Below are positions 26,237 to 33,843 of a stretch of DNA of 64,000 bases, piece after piece. Location: the NCBI GenBank assembly GCA_040755395.1, contig JBFMAX010000014.1, positions 17,398-81,397 of the forward strand, read 5' to 3'. The notes under the pieces are model-generated. The model worked only from the letters and a program-made list of their open reading frames with translations, was not told the origin of the DNA and did no database searches. Positions within the stretch are counted from its first letter, which is position 1; every line of letters starts with the position of its first letter. The stretch is from Nitrospirota bacterium (GTDB lineage Bacteria; Nitrospirota; Nitrospiria; Nitrospirales; Nitrospiraceae). Both the position numbers and the translations under genes were made by a program.

Positions 26237-27283
26237 ATGTCCCCTGTTTCAACCATGAGCCGGACCGAGGAATTCGTCAGATTCAAGCCGGTCGTGGTCG
26301 TGGTCGGCCCGACCGCCGTCGGCAAAAGCCGGGTCGCCGTCGGATTGGCCAAGCGCCTGCAGACCGAAGTCCTGGCGGCGGATTCCAGACAGGTCTATCG
26401 GGGAATGGATATCGGAACGGACAAGCCGACTCTGGAAGAGCGGGACGGCGTGCCGCACCGTCTGATCGACTTGGTCGATCCCGATGAGGCGTTCAATGCA
26501 GGGATATACCGGCGAACGGCCTTGCCGGAAATCGACCGGCTGCATCGCGAAGGCCGTCTGCCGCTGGTGGTGGGGGGGACAGGGCTCTATGTCCGCACTC
26601 TGATTCGCGGGCTGTGCGAGGGGCCGGAGGCCGACCCGACTTTCCGCGCCAAGCTTGAGGAGGAAGCGCGACGAACAGGGGCGGAGGCCCTGCATCGTGA
26701 GCTGACCCGTGTCGATCCGGAGTCGGCCGCCCGGCTGCATCCGCATGACCAAGTCAAAGTCATGCGGGCGTTGGAGGTCTATCATCTGCTGGGACGACCG
26801 CTCTCCTCGATGCATCAACGCCACGTATTCGGCGAGTCGCCGTTTTCAGCGCTTCTGATCGGCCTCATGAGGGAGCGGAAAGCCTTGTACCGCCGGATCG
26901 AAGAGCGGGTGGATTCGCAGTTGGCCCGCGGGTTGGTCGACGAAGTTCGGGGTCTGCTGGCGAGAGGCTGCGATCGACGGTTGGGCTCGATGAAGGGGCT
27001 TGGCTATCGGCAGATTGCCGCCTATCTCGCCGGGGACTGCGAGTACACGGAAGCCGTTCGGTTGTTGAAGCGGGACACGAGGCGGTTTGCCAAGCGGCAA
27101 CTCACCTGGTTCCGGAAGGAACCCGGGATCCTCTGGTTGTCGCTCGCGGAGGACGAATCGGTGGAACGGATCACCGACAAGGTTCTGGCGATGATCGAAG
27201 GGTTCCTCGCGGGGTTGGGTCGGGAAGCGCAGGGGAACAAACAAAGCGGCCGCATGGCTGCAGCGGGAGTCACGGCGGGATGA
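26237..27283 (+). CDS. miaA: tRNA dimethylallyltransferase
   Basis: An enzyme of about 348 residues that adds dimethylallyl to A37 of tRNAs reading UNN codons. It has the P-loop GPTAVGKS, the substrate motif ADSRQVYRGMDIGTDKP, and VVGGTGLYVRTLIRGLCEGP. GLGYRQIAAYLAG and FAKRQLTWFRKE are further signatures. Starts at 26237 or 26255 are both possible. The mutL-miaA order is common in bacteria. Overlaps mtnP by four bases. Confidence 0.96.
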   Translation: MSPVSTMSRTEEFVRFKPVVVVVGPTAVGKSRVAVGLAKRLQTEVLAADSRQVYRGMDIGTDKPTLEERDGVPHRLIDLVDPDEAFNAGIYRRTALPEIDRLHREGRLPLVVGGTGLYVRTLIRGLCEGPEADPTFRAKLEEEARRTGAEALHRELTRVDPESAARLHPHDQVKVMRALEVYHLLGRPLSSMHQRHVFGESPFSALLIGLMRERKALYRRIEERVDSQLARGLVDEVRGLLARGCDRRLGSMKGLGYRQIAAYLAGDCEYTEAVRLLKRDTRRFAKRQLTWFRKEPGILWLSLAEDESVERITDKVLAMIEGFLAGLGREAQGNKQSGRMAAAGVTAG

Positions 27284-28179
27284 AGACGGCGACAAACAAG
27301 GCCCGGGCGACGGTGGGAATTATCGGAGGGAGCGGTCTCTATGAAATGGACGGCCTGAGCCAGGTTCGCAAAGCCAGCGTGCGGACTCCGTTCGGGCGGC
27401 CGTCGGATGCCGTCGTGCTCGGAACGCTGGACGGGGTGCGGGTGGCCTTCCTCTCCCGCCACGGGCGCGGTCATCGCTTCAACCCCGGCGAAATCAACTA
27501 TCGTGCCAACATCTATGCGCTGAAGTCGCTCGGCGTGCACCGTGTCATTTCGATCAGCGCAGTCGGGAGCATGAAGGAGACGATCAAGCCGGGCGAGGTC
27601 GTCCTGCCCGATCAATTCATCGACCTGACCAAACGGCGCATGTCCACCTTCTTCGAAGGAGGAGTCGTCGCCCACGTCGCCTTCGGCGATCCTGTGTGCC
27701 GGTCGTTGGCCCGGTCCTTGTCCAAAGCGGCGCATGAAGCCGGCGCCGCCGTTCATGAGGGCGGCACGTATCTCTGCATAGAGGGCCCGCAGTTTTCATC
27801 CCGTGCGGAGTCCCTGCTGTACCGCAAGTGGGGCGTGGACGTGATCGGCATGACCAACATGCCGGAAGCCAAGCTGGCGCGGGAAGCCGAGCTGTGCTAC
27901 GCGACGGTCGCTCTCGTGACGGACTATGATTGCTGGCACGAGACCGAAGAGGCGGTCACGGTTGAAGCTATTCTCGCGACCTTGCGCAACAACGTCGCGC
28001 TGGCGAAACGCCTGCTGCGGAAGGCGCTAGAGTCGACCGGGATCGAGCAGACCGGTTGCGCGTGCGGACAGGCGCTGAGAGACGCCCTCGTGACGGATCC
28101 GCGGACGATCCCCACAGAGACACGGAAGCGTCTGGACCTCTTGATCGGCCGGTATCTGAACGTGACGCGTGAGGCGTGA
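27280..28179 (+). CDS. mtnP: S-methyl-5'-thioadenosine phosphorylase
   Basis: A 299-residue purine-nucleoside-phosphorylase-family enzyme that cleaves methylthioadenosine to adenine and methylthioribose-1-phosphate in the methionine salvage pathway. Motifs: GIIGGSGLYEMDGL, LSRHGRGHRFNPGEINYRANIYAL, GGTYLCIEGPQFSSRAES and IGMTNMPEAKLAREAELCYA. The last codons and stop lie in a word-type repeat (GTGACGCGTGAGGCGTGA), suggesting that the natural C-terminus was modified by the element. Confidence 0.94.
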   Translation: MKTATNKARATVGIIGGSGLYEMDGLSQVRKASVRTPFGRPSDAVVLGTLDGVRVAFLSRHGRGHRFNPGEINYRANIYALKSLGVHRVISISAVGSMKETIKPGEVVLPDQFIDLTKRRMSTFFEGGVVAHVAFGDPVCRSLARSLSKAAHEAGAAVHEGGTYLCIEGPQFSSRAESLLYRKWGVDVIGMTNMPEAKLAREAELCYATVALVTDYDCWHETEEAVTVEAILATLRNNVALAKRLLRKALESTGIEQTGCACGQALRDALVTDPRTIPTETRKRLDLLIGRYLNVTREA

Positions 28180-28180
28180 A
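28160..28180. repeat. Short word-type element at the mtnP stop codon
   Basis: GTGACGCGTGAGGCGTGA shares the GTGACGC word of the elements at 562 and 5268 and contains the TGA stop of mtnP. Confidence 0.45.
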
Positions 28181-28224
28181 GCGGACTGCGGAAAACAGGT
28201 CGTGGAAACGAGGGTGAAGATAAA

Positions 28225-29139
28225 ATGGGCAAATTGCTAGTTGTCGGGTCGGTGGCGCTCGATACGGTCAGAACGCCGTTCGGCGAAGCGGCCGAGGTGC
28301 TGGGAGGGTCGGCAACCTACTTTGCCACCGCCGCGAGTTACTTCACCAGCGTCGATCTGATCGCCGTCGTCGGGGAGGACTTCCCGGAACACCATATGAA
28401 GTTTCTCAAAAGCCGCGGAATCGACCTGGCGGGTCTGGAGCGGCGGCCGGGGGCGACCTTTCGGTGGAAAGGCGAATATACCCATCAGCTCAACGAGGCC
28501 CACACGTTGGACACGCGGCTGAATGTCTTCGAGTCCTTCCGGCCGAAGATCCCCCCGCACTATCGAACGCCCGACGTGCTGTTCCTCGGCAATATCGATC
28601 CGGAGCTTCAGTTGGATGTGCTGCGGCAGGTGAAGCGACCATCGCTGGTCGCCTGCGACACCATGAATTTCTGGATCACGGGCAAGCGCGAGGCGCTGTG
28701 GCGGGTTCTCGAGCACGTCGACATGCTGATCATCAACGACGCCGAGGCCAGGGCACTCGGCGATCATCCCAATCTGGTTCGGGTGGCCAAAACCATTTTG
28801 GCGAGAGGGCCGAAGCATCTGATCGTCAAGCGCGGAGAATACGGGGTCCTGATGTTCAACGAGAAGCAGGTGTTCGGAGCGCCGGCGTTTCCTTTGGAAG
28901 AAGTCCGTGATCCGACCGGAGCGGGCGACACGTTCGCGGGCGGGTTCCTGGGATTCCTGGCGGCGACGGGGAATCGGTCTCCCGAGGCGATCCGCCAAGC
29001 GGTCGTCTTCGGTAGCGTGATGGCCTCCTTTACCGTGGAAGCCTTTAGTCTTGACCGGTTGCGCGTCCTGGATTACAAAGAGATCCAAGATCGATTCCGT
29101 GAGTTTAAGCGATTGACGCATTTCGAGGATTTGCCGTGA
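28225..29139 (+). CDS. PfkB-family sugar/nucleoside kinase
   Basis: A 304-residue ribokinase-like enzyme. The N-terminus KLLVVGSVALDTVRTPFG, the GGSATYFATAAS segment and the C-terminal anion-hole/catalytic motif DPTGAGDTFAGGFLGF define the family; the catalytic aspartate is in GAGD. Position just after mtnP suggests a role in nucleoside or methylthioribose salvage, for example adenosine kinase-like activity, but the substrate cannot be read from sequence. The stop overlaps the next start (GTGA). Confidence 0.9.
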   Translation: MGKLLVVGSVALDTVRTPFGEAAEVLGGSATYFATAASYFTSVDLIAVVGEDFPEHHMKFLKSRGIDLAGLERRPGATFRWKGEYTHQLNEAHTLDTRLNVFESFRPKIPPHYRTPDVLFLGNIDPELQLDVLRQVKRPSLVACDTMNFWITGKREALWRVLEHVDMLIINDAEARALGDHPNLVRVAKTILARGPKHLIVKRGEYGVLMFNEKQVFGAPAFPLEEVRDPTGAGDTFAGGFLGFLAATGNRSPEAIRQAVVFGSVMASFTVEAFSLDRLRVLDYKEIQDRFREFKRLTHFEDLP

Positions 29140-29840
29140 CGGTCGGAGTCGACAGATATCCCGCATCCCGGAGGCATGACCGTCGCGCCCTGCTCCTCTG
29201 GCTGCTGGCGTTGGCGGCGATTCAAACCTCGGCGCTCACCGGATGTGCGACGGAAGAGAAGATCAAGAAGTCCAACGGATACTATCAGGAAGGCGTAGCC
29301 AGCCTGAGCGTCGATCGCCAAAAAGCGTTCGTGTCGTTCCAGAAAGCGATTCAACTGAATCCCGACAACAAGGAAGCCCATTACGGCCTCGGCCATATTT
29401 ACGCCTTGCAGGGCAAGTTCAGGGAGGCGGAAGAGGCGTTCCGTGAGGCGATCCGTCTCGACGCCGACTATTCGGAAGCCCATACGTATCTCGGGCAGGT
29501 GCTGGCTCAGCAGGATCGGTGGAGCGAAGCGATCAAGTCGTATAAACAGGCGTTGAGCAATCCGCTCTACGCCACGCCCGATCTGGCGCGATTCCACCTG
29601 GGCCGCGCCTTGGCGCACGAAGGCGATATGCAGGCGGCCGTGGAGGCGTTCGAAGATGCGTTGCTGGTCGATCCTCCGAGCGTGCCGCCGGCCATGCTGC
29701 ATCTGGAGTTGGGGCGCGCTTACTACAAATTGGGCTACGACAACAAGGCGCGCGAAGTGTTGGCGAAAGTCTCGACCTTCGACAAAGGAGGCGAGTATAC
29801 CGCCGCCGCCGATCGACTCCTGGAGCGGCTGAAACGATAG
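29136..29840 (+). CDS. TPR lipoprotein (PilF/NlpI-like)
   Basis: A 234-residue protein starting at GTG 29136. A hydrophobic signal ends in the lipobox ALTGC. Five TPR motifs follow (SFQKAIQLNPDNKEAHYGLG, EEAFREAIRLDADYSEAHTY, SYKQALSNPLYATPDLARFH). Such lipoproteins act as assembly platforms, e.g. PilF/PilW for type IV pili, but no pilus genes are nearby. Eight bases separate it from the RodZ-like gene, suggesting an envelope or cell-shape context. Confidence 0.83.
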   Translation: MTVGVDRYPASRRHDRRALLLWLLALAAIQTSALTGCATEEKIKKSNGYYQEGVASLSVDRQKAFVSFQKAIQLNPDNKEAHYGLGHIYALQGKFREAEEAFREAIRLDADYSEAHTYLGQVLAQQDRWSEAIKSYKQALSNPLYATPDLARFHLGRALAHEGDMQAAVEAFEDALLVDPPSVPPAMLHLELGRAYYKLGYDNKAREVLAKVSTFDKGGEYTAAADRLLERLKR

Positions 29841-29848
29841 GACATCGC

Positions 29849-30763
29849 GTGGAATCGGTCGGCGAATTTTTCAAGCAAGTGCGGGAGACCAAAGGTCTGA
29901 CGATCGACGAAGTCGCGTCCAAGACCCGCATCCGCTCCGACTTTGTCAAGGCGCTGGAAGAGGGCAACTTCGCCAAGCTGCCCGATCAGGTGTTTGCGAG
30001 AGGATTCGTCCGATCCTATGCCCGTTCACTGGGGCTGGACGAGGAGGACGCGATTCACCGGTTCGTCCAGTCGGCCGGCGCCTTCTATGAAAAACAGGAT
30101 GAACGGGAGCGGTTGCGGATCCGGCAGGCGGAAGAAGAGCGGCGCCGGAAAGCGAACCGCAAAGCAATCAGTATCGCGGTCGGCGTCGCCGTGTTGGCCC
30201 TGGTCCTGCTCCTGAGTCGCGAACAATCCTCGGTGATCCAGCGTTCCGTTCCGGAGCCCTCCTCTGCTGTGTCGAAAAAATTGACACTTCCGCCGAAGGA
30301 GACGCGCGAGACCGTTCAGAGGCAGGCTCAGGAGCATGCCGAGCCGAGCGGCCTATCCGCGGTCGGCGAAGGATCGACGGGCAGGGCGGAAAGCCGGCCG
30401 TCAGAGGCAGTATCCCAGTCGTCGACCGCGTCGGTGGCTGAGCCGGAACCGGCGAGCACCTCGTCGCCGGGTTCGGAGGGTCCATTGGCCGGGTTGGCGC
30501 TCGACGGACCGGGCTCGGGAGACGAGCCGTTGATCTTGGATCTTGAAGCAACGGAGTTAAGCTGGGTAGTGGTACAAATCGACGGCGGCAGCCCGCAAGA
30601 AGCGCTCCTGAGGCCAGGCGAAAAAGCCCGCTGGAAGGCGCAAGACCAATTCACGCTCACGTTGGGGAACGCCGGCGGCGTGCGGGCTGAACTGAACGGG
30701 AAACCGCAGAAACCCTTCGGCCCTAGCGGCAAGGTCGCACGGGATATCGTGCTGAAACGCTGA
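29849..30763 (+). CDS. rodZ: RodZ-like protein (HTH_25, membrane helix, DUF4115)
   Basis: A 304-residue protein starting at GTG 29849. The N-terminal Xre-type HTH (VGEFFKQVRETKGLTIDEVASKTRIRSDFVKALEEGNF, residues about 4-75) is that of RodZ. A basic linker, a transmembrane helix (about 109-126, ISIAVGVAVLALVLLLS), a low-complexity periplasmic stretch and a C-terminal DUF4115 beta domain (ATELSWVVVQIDGG to the end) follow. RodZ links MreB to the elongasome. No mre genes are in the window. Confidence 0.88.
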   Translation: MESVGEFFKQVRETKGLTIDEVASKTRIRSDFVKALEEGNFAKLPDQVFARGFVRSYARSLGLDEEDAIHRFVQSAGAFYEKQDERERLRIRQAEEERRRKANRKAISIAVGVAVLALVLLLSREQSSVIQRSVPEPSSAVSKKLTLPPKETRETVQRQAQEHAEPSGLSAVGEGSTGRAESRPSEAVSQSSTASVAEPEPASTSSPGSEGPLAGLALDGPGSGDEPLILDLEATELSWVVVQIDGGSPQEALLRPGEKARWKAQDQFTLTLGNAGGVRAELNGKPQKPFGPSGKVARDIVLKR

Positions 30764-30842
30764 GCCGGTTTCCTGACTCCTGCCATCCTCCTCCGCCGCG
30801 ATCCAATAAAACCCCTTTGCCGGTGGGGCGGACGTGAAAGCT

Positions 30843-30880
30843 GAGGCGCAAAGGCGCCTCGTGCGCCCGGTCTCGGGTGC
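30843..30880 (+). other. Two adjacent 7-bp hairpins
   Basis: GAGGCGC-AAAG-GCGCCTC at 30843-30860 and GCGCCCG-GTCT-CGGGTGC at 30863-30880. They lie 80 bases after rodZ and more than 300 bases before the cytochrome start. No T-run follows. They could be a weak terminator of the rodZ operon or part of a structured RNA. Confidence 0.45.
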
Positions 30881-30941
30881 CGCTTAGGCGCGTCTCTCCG
30901 CTAACCGGTCGGCAGAATGCGCGTCTTTGCACGTTGTCGCG

Positions 30942-30957
30942 TGGCACGGTCCTTGTG
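30942..30957 (+). promoter_or_regulatory. Imperfect sigma54 (-24/-12) promoter candidate
   Basis: TGGCACGGTCCTTGTG has a perfect -24 element (TGGCACG) and correct spacing, but the -12 core is GT instead of the nearly invariant GC. It would read toward the cytochrome c gene at 31203. Confidence 0.3.
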
Positions 30958-31058
30958 ATGAGAACGGCTTGGGAAGTCGGACGGTTCCGCCCGGGGAGTT
31001 GGAAGCGGAGGCGGGAAAAGCCGGCCACGACGCGTGGTCTTGCGCGGCAGCGCAATTC

Positions 31059-31088
31059 TTGACAAAGCGCGCGGCTCGTTGCTATAGT
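31059..31088 (+). promoter_or_regulatory. Strong sigma70 promoter of the cytochrome c gene
   Basis: TTGACA at 31059-31064, an 18-base spacer and TATAGT at 31083-31088. Initiation near 31095 leaves a leader of about 108 bases before the ATG at 31203. Confidence 0.7.
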
Positions 31089-31202
31089 GCCGCCGCTTCA
31101 GCGGCTTGGATGATCGCTGTCGGCTCATCCGCTTCATTTATTATTTACTCAGGGCACAATATCAACCACGGAGTGGTTCTTCTACAAAAAGGAGGAGTCG
31201 TG

Positions 31203-31652
31203 ATGGGGTATCTGTCGAGGTCTCTTGGTATCTTGACCGCATTCATGTTCGTGACGGCCACGGTGGCTGTCGCCGAGGAACGCGATCCGCTCAAACCCCG
31301 GGTCCCGCCGGATCAGATCGCTGAGGCCAAGGCGCTGAAGAACCCGATCCCGAAAACGCCGGAAAACCTGGCCAAGGGCAAGGCCTTGTTTGAGGGGAAG
31401 GGCACCTGCTTCAACTGCCACGGCAAGGAAGGGAAAGGTGATGGGCCCGCCGGGCAGATCCTGAACCCCAGCCCGCGCAACTTCACGAACTGCAAGTTCC
31501 ACAAGAAGCGGAAGGATGGAGAGCTGTTCTGGGTGATTAAGAACGGCAGCCCGGGCACGGGCATGGTTTCCTTGATCCCTGCCGCCATTACGGAGGAAGA
31601 AGCCTGGACGATCATCAATTACGAGCGGAGCTTCTGCAAAGAAGGCAGCTGA
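31203..31652 (+). CDS. Periplasmic mono-heme cytochrome c (class I)
   Basis: A 149-residue protein with signal peptide (MGYLSRSLGILTAFMFVTA, cleavage after AVA). It has one haem-binding CFNCH in LFEGKGTCFNCHGKEGKGDGPAG and a distal methionine candidate in SPGTGMVSLIP. This is the cytochrome c6/cytochrome cbb3-subunit type of fold. A perfect AAAGGAGG lies upstream of the start, predicting high expression. In nitrite oxidisers small soluble c cytochromes carry electrons between NXR and the terminal oxidase; that role is inferred from family and organism. An intrinsic terminator follows. Confidence 0.9.
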   Translation: MGYLSRSLGILTAFMFVTATVAVAEERDPLKPRVPPDQIAEAKALKNPIPKTPENLAKGKALFEGKGTCFNCHGKEGKGDGPAGQILNPSPRNFTNCKFHKKRKDGELFWVIKNGSPGTGMVSLIPAAITEEEAWTIINYERSFCKEGS

Positions 31653-31675
31653 TAAAGCGGTTTTGACGACTGCAC

Positions 31676-31709
31676 AAAAGGCGGCGGGACCCGAGTCCCG
31701 CCGCCTTTT
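31676..31709. terminator. Bidirectional intrinsic terminator
   Basis: AAAAGGCGGCGGGAC and GTCCCGCCGCCTTTT form a perfect 15-bp stem with loop CCGA, with A and T runs on the two sides. It ends both the rightward cytochrome gene and the leftward pseudo-caspase gene. Confidence 0.92.
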
Positions 31710-31754
31710 GTATTTGGTTCAAAACTCGGGCGGCCTTGTCAAACGTCCCTCGAC

Positions 31755-33671
31755 CTACCGAACCTCCGAGAGCGTCCCCCCAGGCCCGGGTTGGGTCAGG
31801 ATCACGCCCGCGACCGCATCCGTCGGTCGCAGGGCCGGCACGATAAGCGGACGTTGCTCCAGGCTGAAGCCCGATTTGGCGGCGGCCGGCACCTTCTGGT
31901 CCAAAAAATCGATCAGTTCGCCCAGCGTCACCGCTCCGTCACGGTTGGCATCGGCGTCGCCTTCCAAGCCGCGGAGCAGATAGTGCGTGAACAATCCATG
32001 CCGGAGCTTGTCAGACTCCAACCCTTTGCCGAATCCGTTGAGACCGATGAGGTGAATCACCCCGTTGTTCGCGGCGTCCCAGCGCGGAGGCTTGCTTTTC
32101 GTGCGGGCGTCTCCGCCGAGCCTGGCCACGCCTCCGTCGAAGATAAAGAGCGTCTGTTTGGGGTGGAGTTTCGCCAGCGCCGCTTCCAGCTCCTTCAGCG
32201 GATAGAGTCGCGAGGGCGAGGCGCTGCCGCCGTCGTAGGGAACGAGAAAGGTCTCGCCCGTCGACGCGACGAAGGCCTGTCCGGCGAAATAGACGATCAC
32301 GAGGGATTCGCCATGCACGCGCGTGGGCAACCAGTCGAGCAGCGCTTCCTCGATGTCCGGCCGCAGGGCCTTCACATCCTGCAGGACCCGTACGTTGGCG
32401 GCGGGAACGCCGCCCAGCGACCGGAACGAGGCGGCAACGTGCTCGGCGTCCCGCGCCGCGTATTTGCGTCCCGGGATCTGTTGATCGCGATAAAGACTGA
32501 GTCCGATCGCGACGACGTAGGTGTCGAGACGGCGGAGGGCGGTCGGAACGGTCGGAGCCGCATCGGCTGCCTCCGGTCTCGAGTCCCTTGAACGGATGGA
32601 TGCGGTGAGGGTCTGAACCGGCGCGATGGGAGCCCCCGACGGGTCCAACAGGGTTACCTGCAATTCGCCGCGCTGCGGCTGGATCGACGGCGGGAGCGTG
32701 GCGACGAATTCGATAGAGCGGGAGTCCCCCGGCTGAAGCGTGCCGACCGGCAGTGTCGTGGCCGGAAATTGCGACACCACCGCCGGTGTGCCCGCAATCG
32801 AAGCGGAGACACCGTGGACGGCCTGTCCGCCGCCGTTTGCCAGGTCGATACGAACCCGAAGGCGTTCGCCTCCCTCCAGAAGAAGATCGCCGTTCTCGTC
32901 CACCAACGTCGCTTTGAACGAGACGGCGGAGATCGACGATCTCGTCGGGGCGGGCCCCGACGGTGGAACCGCCTGGGCCTGAGCCGCCGGCGCGGGAGGC
33001 GCAGGCGAGACCGTCCGGCTGCCGGACTCATACTGGGCTCGGGCAGCCCGAACGAACTGGGTCGACAGCGCGACCGCCGCCTCGTAGATGAACTCGTCCA
33101 TATTGCCGTAGTTGCACCGACGCTGCGTCGGTTCAAGGATCAGTCGCTGCTTGTGCTGGACGGAGAGCGCTTGTTGGTTCACCACCGTTCCCGAGGCGTC
33201 TTTGAATGTCGCAACGGCTTCCAAGACCAGTTCGGCGGGCACTCGGTCGTAAATATTGTCCGTGAGCAGCTTGAGCCCCGACCGTTGCAAGTCGATGTGT
33301 ATTTCATAGGTCGGCGAAGTCGGCTGAGGGTTCGCCCCGGAGGCCGAGACCGACTGGAAGTTTTGCGCGGCCGCGTCGAGCAATACCGACTCCAGTTCGG
33401 CGCCGAGAGGGATTTCGTAAGGACTGTTGCAGGCGTCGATATACTGCGCCCTCGCGTTGGTCAGCGACGGGTCGAACGTCAGCTTCACGGAGACGGGAAG
33501 GCGAGGACCCATGTCCGGCAGCGGCGTGCGCCGAACCAAGCCGGTGAGTTTGTCACAGGCCGTCAGCTCCAGTGCGAGGAGACCCAAAACCACGACGGTG
33601 CAGGTCCGCACGGCGATCCGGTTCGCCGACAACCGAACGTCGGTTGAACGAACACTTCCACGACCGAGCAT
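31755..33671 (-). CDS. Lipoprotein with inactive caspase-like domain and EF-hand
   Basis: A 638-residue protein from ATG 33671 with lipobox LELTAC. The middle contains a FlgO/CsgG-like N-domain and a beta-sandwich stretch (LRVRIDLANGGGQAVHGVSA). Residues about 385-600 are a caspase-type (peptidase C14) fold: YVVAIGLSLYRD, KYAARDAEHVAASFRSLGG, LVIVYFAGQAF and FIFDGGVARLGG. The catalytic His of YFAGHG is Gln465 and the catalytic Cys of DxC is Gly514, so it cannot be an active protease of this type. A canonical EF-hand loop (DANRDGAVTLGE) follows at about 574-585. Probably a calcium-responsive binding scaffold in the envelope. Confidence 0.82.
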   Translation of the reverse strand: MLGRGSVRSTDVRLSANRIAVRTCTVVVLGLLALELTACDKLTGLVRRTPLPDMGPRLPVSVKLTFDPSLTNARAQYIDACNSPYEIPLGAELESVLLDAAAQNFQSVSASGANPQPTSPTYEIHIDLQRSGLKLLTDNIYDRVPAELVLEAVATFKDASGTVVNQQALSVQHKQRLILEPTQRRCNYGNMDEFIYEAAVALSTQFVRAARAQYESGSRTVSPAPPAPAAQAQAVPPSGPAPTRSSISAVSFKATLVDENGDLLLEGGERLRVRIDLANGGGQAVHGVSASIAGTPAVVSQFPATTLPVGTLQPGDSRSIEFVATLPPSIQPQRGELQVTLLDPSGAPIAPVQTLTASIRSRDSRPEAADAAPTVPTALRRLDTYVVAIGLSLYRDQQIPGRKYAARDAEHVAASFRSLGGVPAANVRVLQDVKALRPDIEEALLDWLPTRVHGESLVIVYFAGQAFVASTGETFLVPYDGGSASPSRLYPLKELEAALAKLHPKQTLFIFDGGVARLGGDARTKSKPPRWDAANNGVIHLIGLNGFGKGLESDKLRHGLFTHYLLRGLEGDADANRDGAVTLGELIDFLDQKVPAAAKSGFSLEQRPLIVPALRPTDAVAGVILTQPGPGGTLSEVR

Positions 33672-33843
33672 CGACACCCCATCGGCAACGGGAAGGAGCA
33701 AGAAGTCCACACCGTACAGAAACCGCCGGACGATTGCAACACGCCCCTCATGATTGTGCCTTGCCAGTGGAGGAGAGCTCGTTTATCCTTACGCCGCCGG
33801 TGGAGGCTGGGCAGCGTTCTCGTCGACCTCCGGAGATCGTCTG

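Noticed and set aside
30800..30890. Possible c-di-GMP-I (GEMM) riboswitch before the cytochrome gene (GAAAGC and GCGCAAAGG words)
   Set aside because: The GGCAAACC strand and the P1 stem are missing and the words fit only loosely; the segment instead folds as two independent hairpins.
31755..33671. Active metacaspase
   Set aside because: Both catalytic residues are replaced (Gln and Gly).
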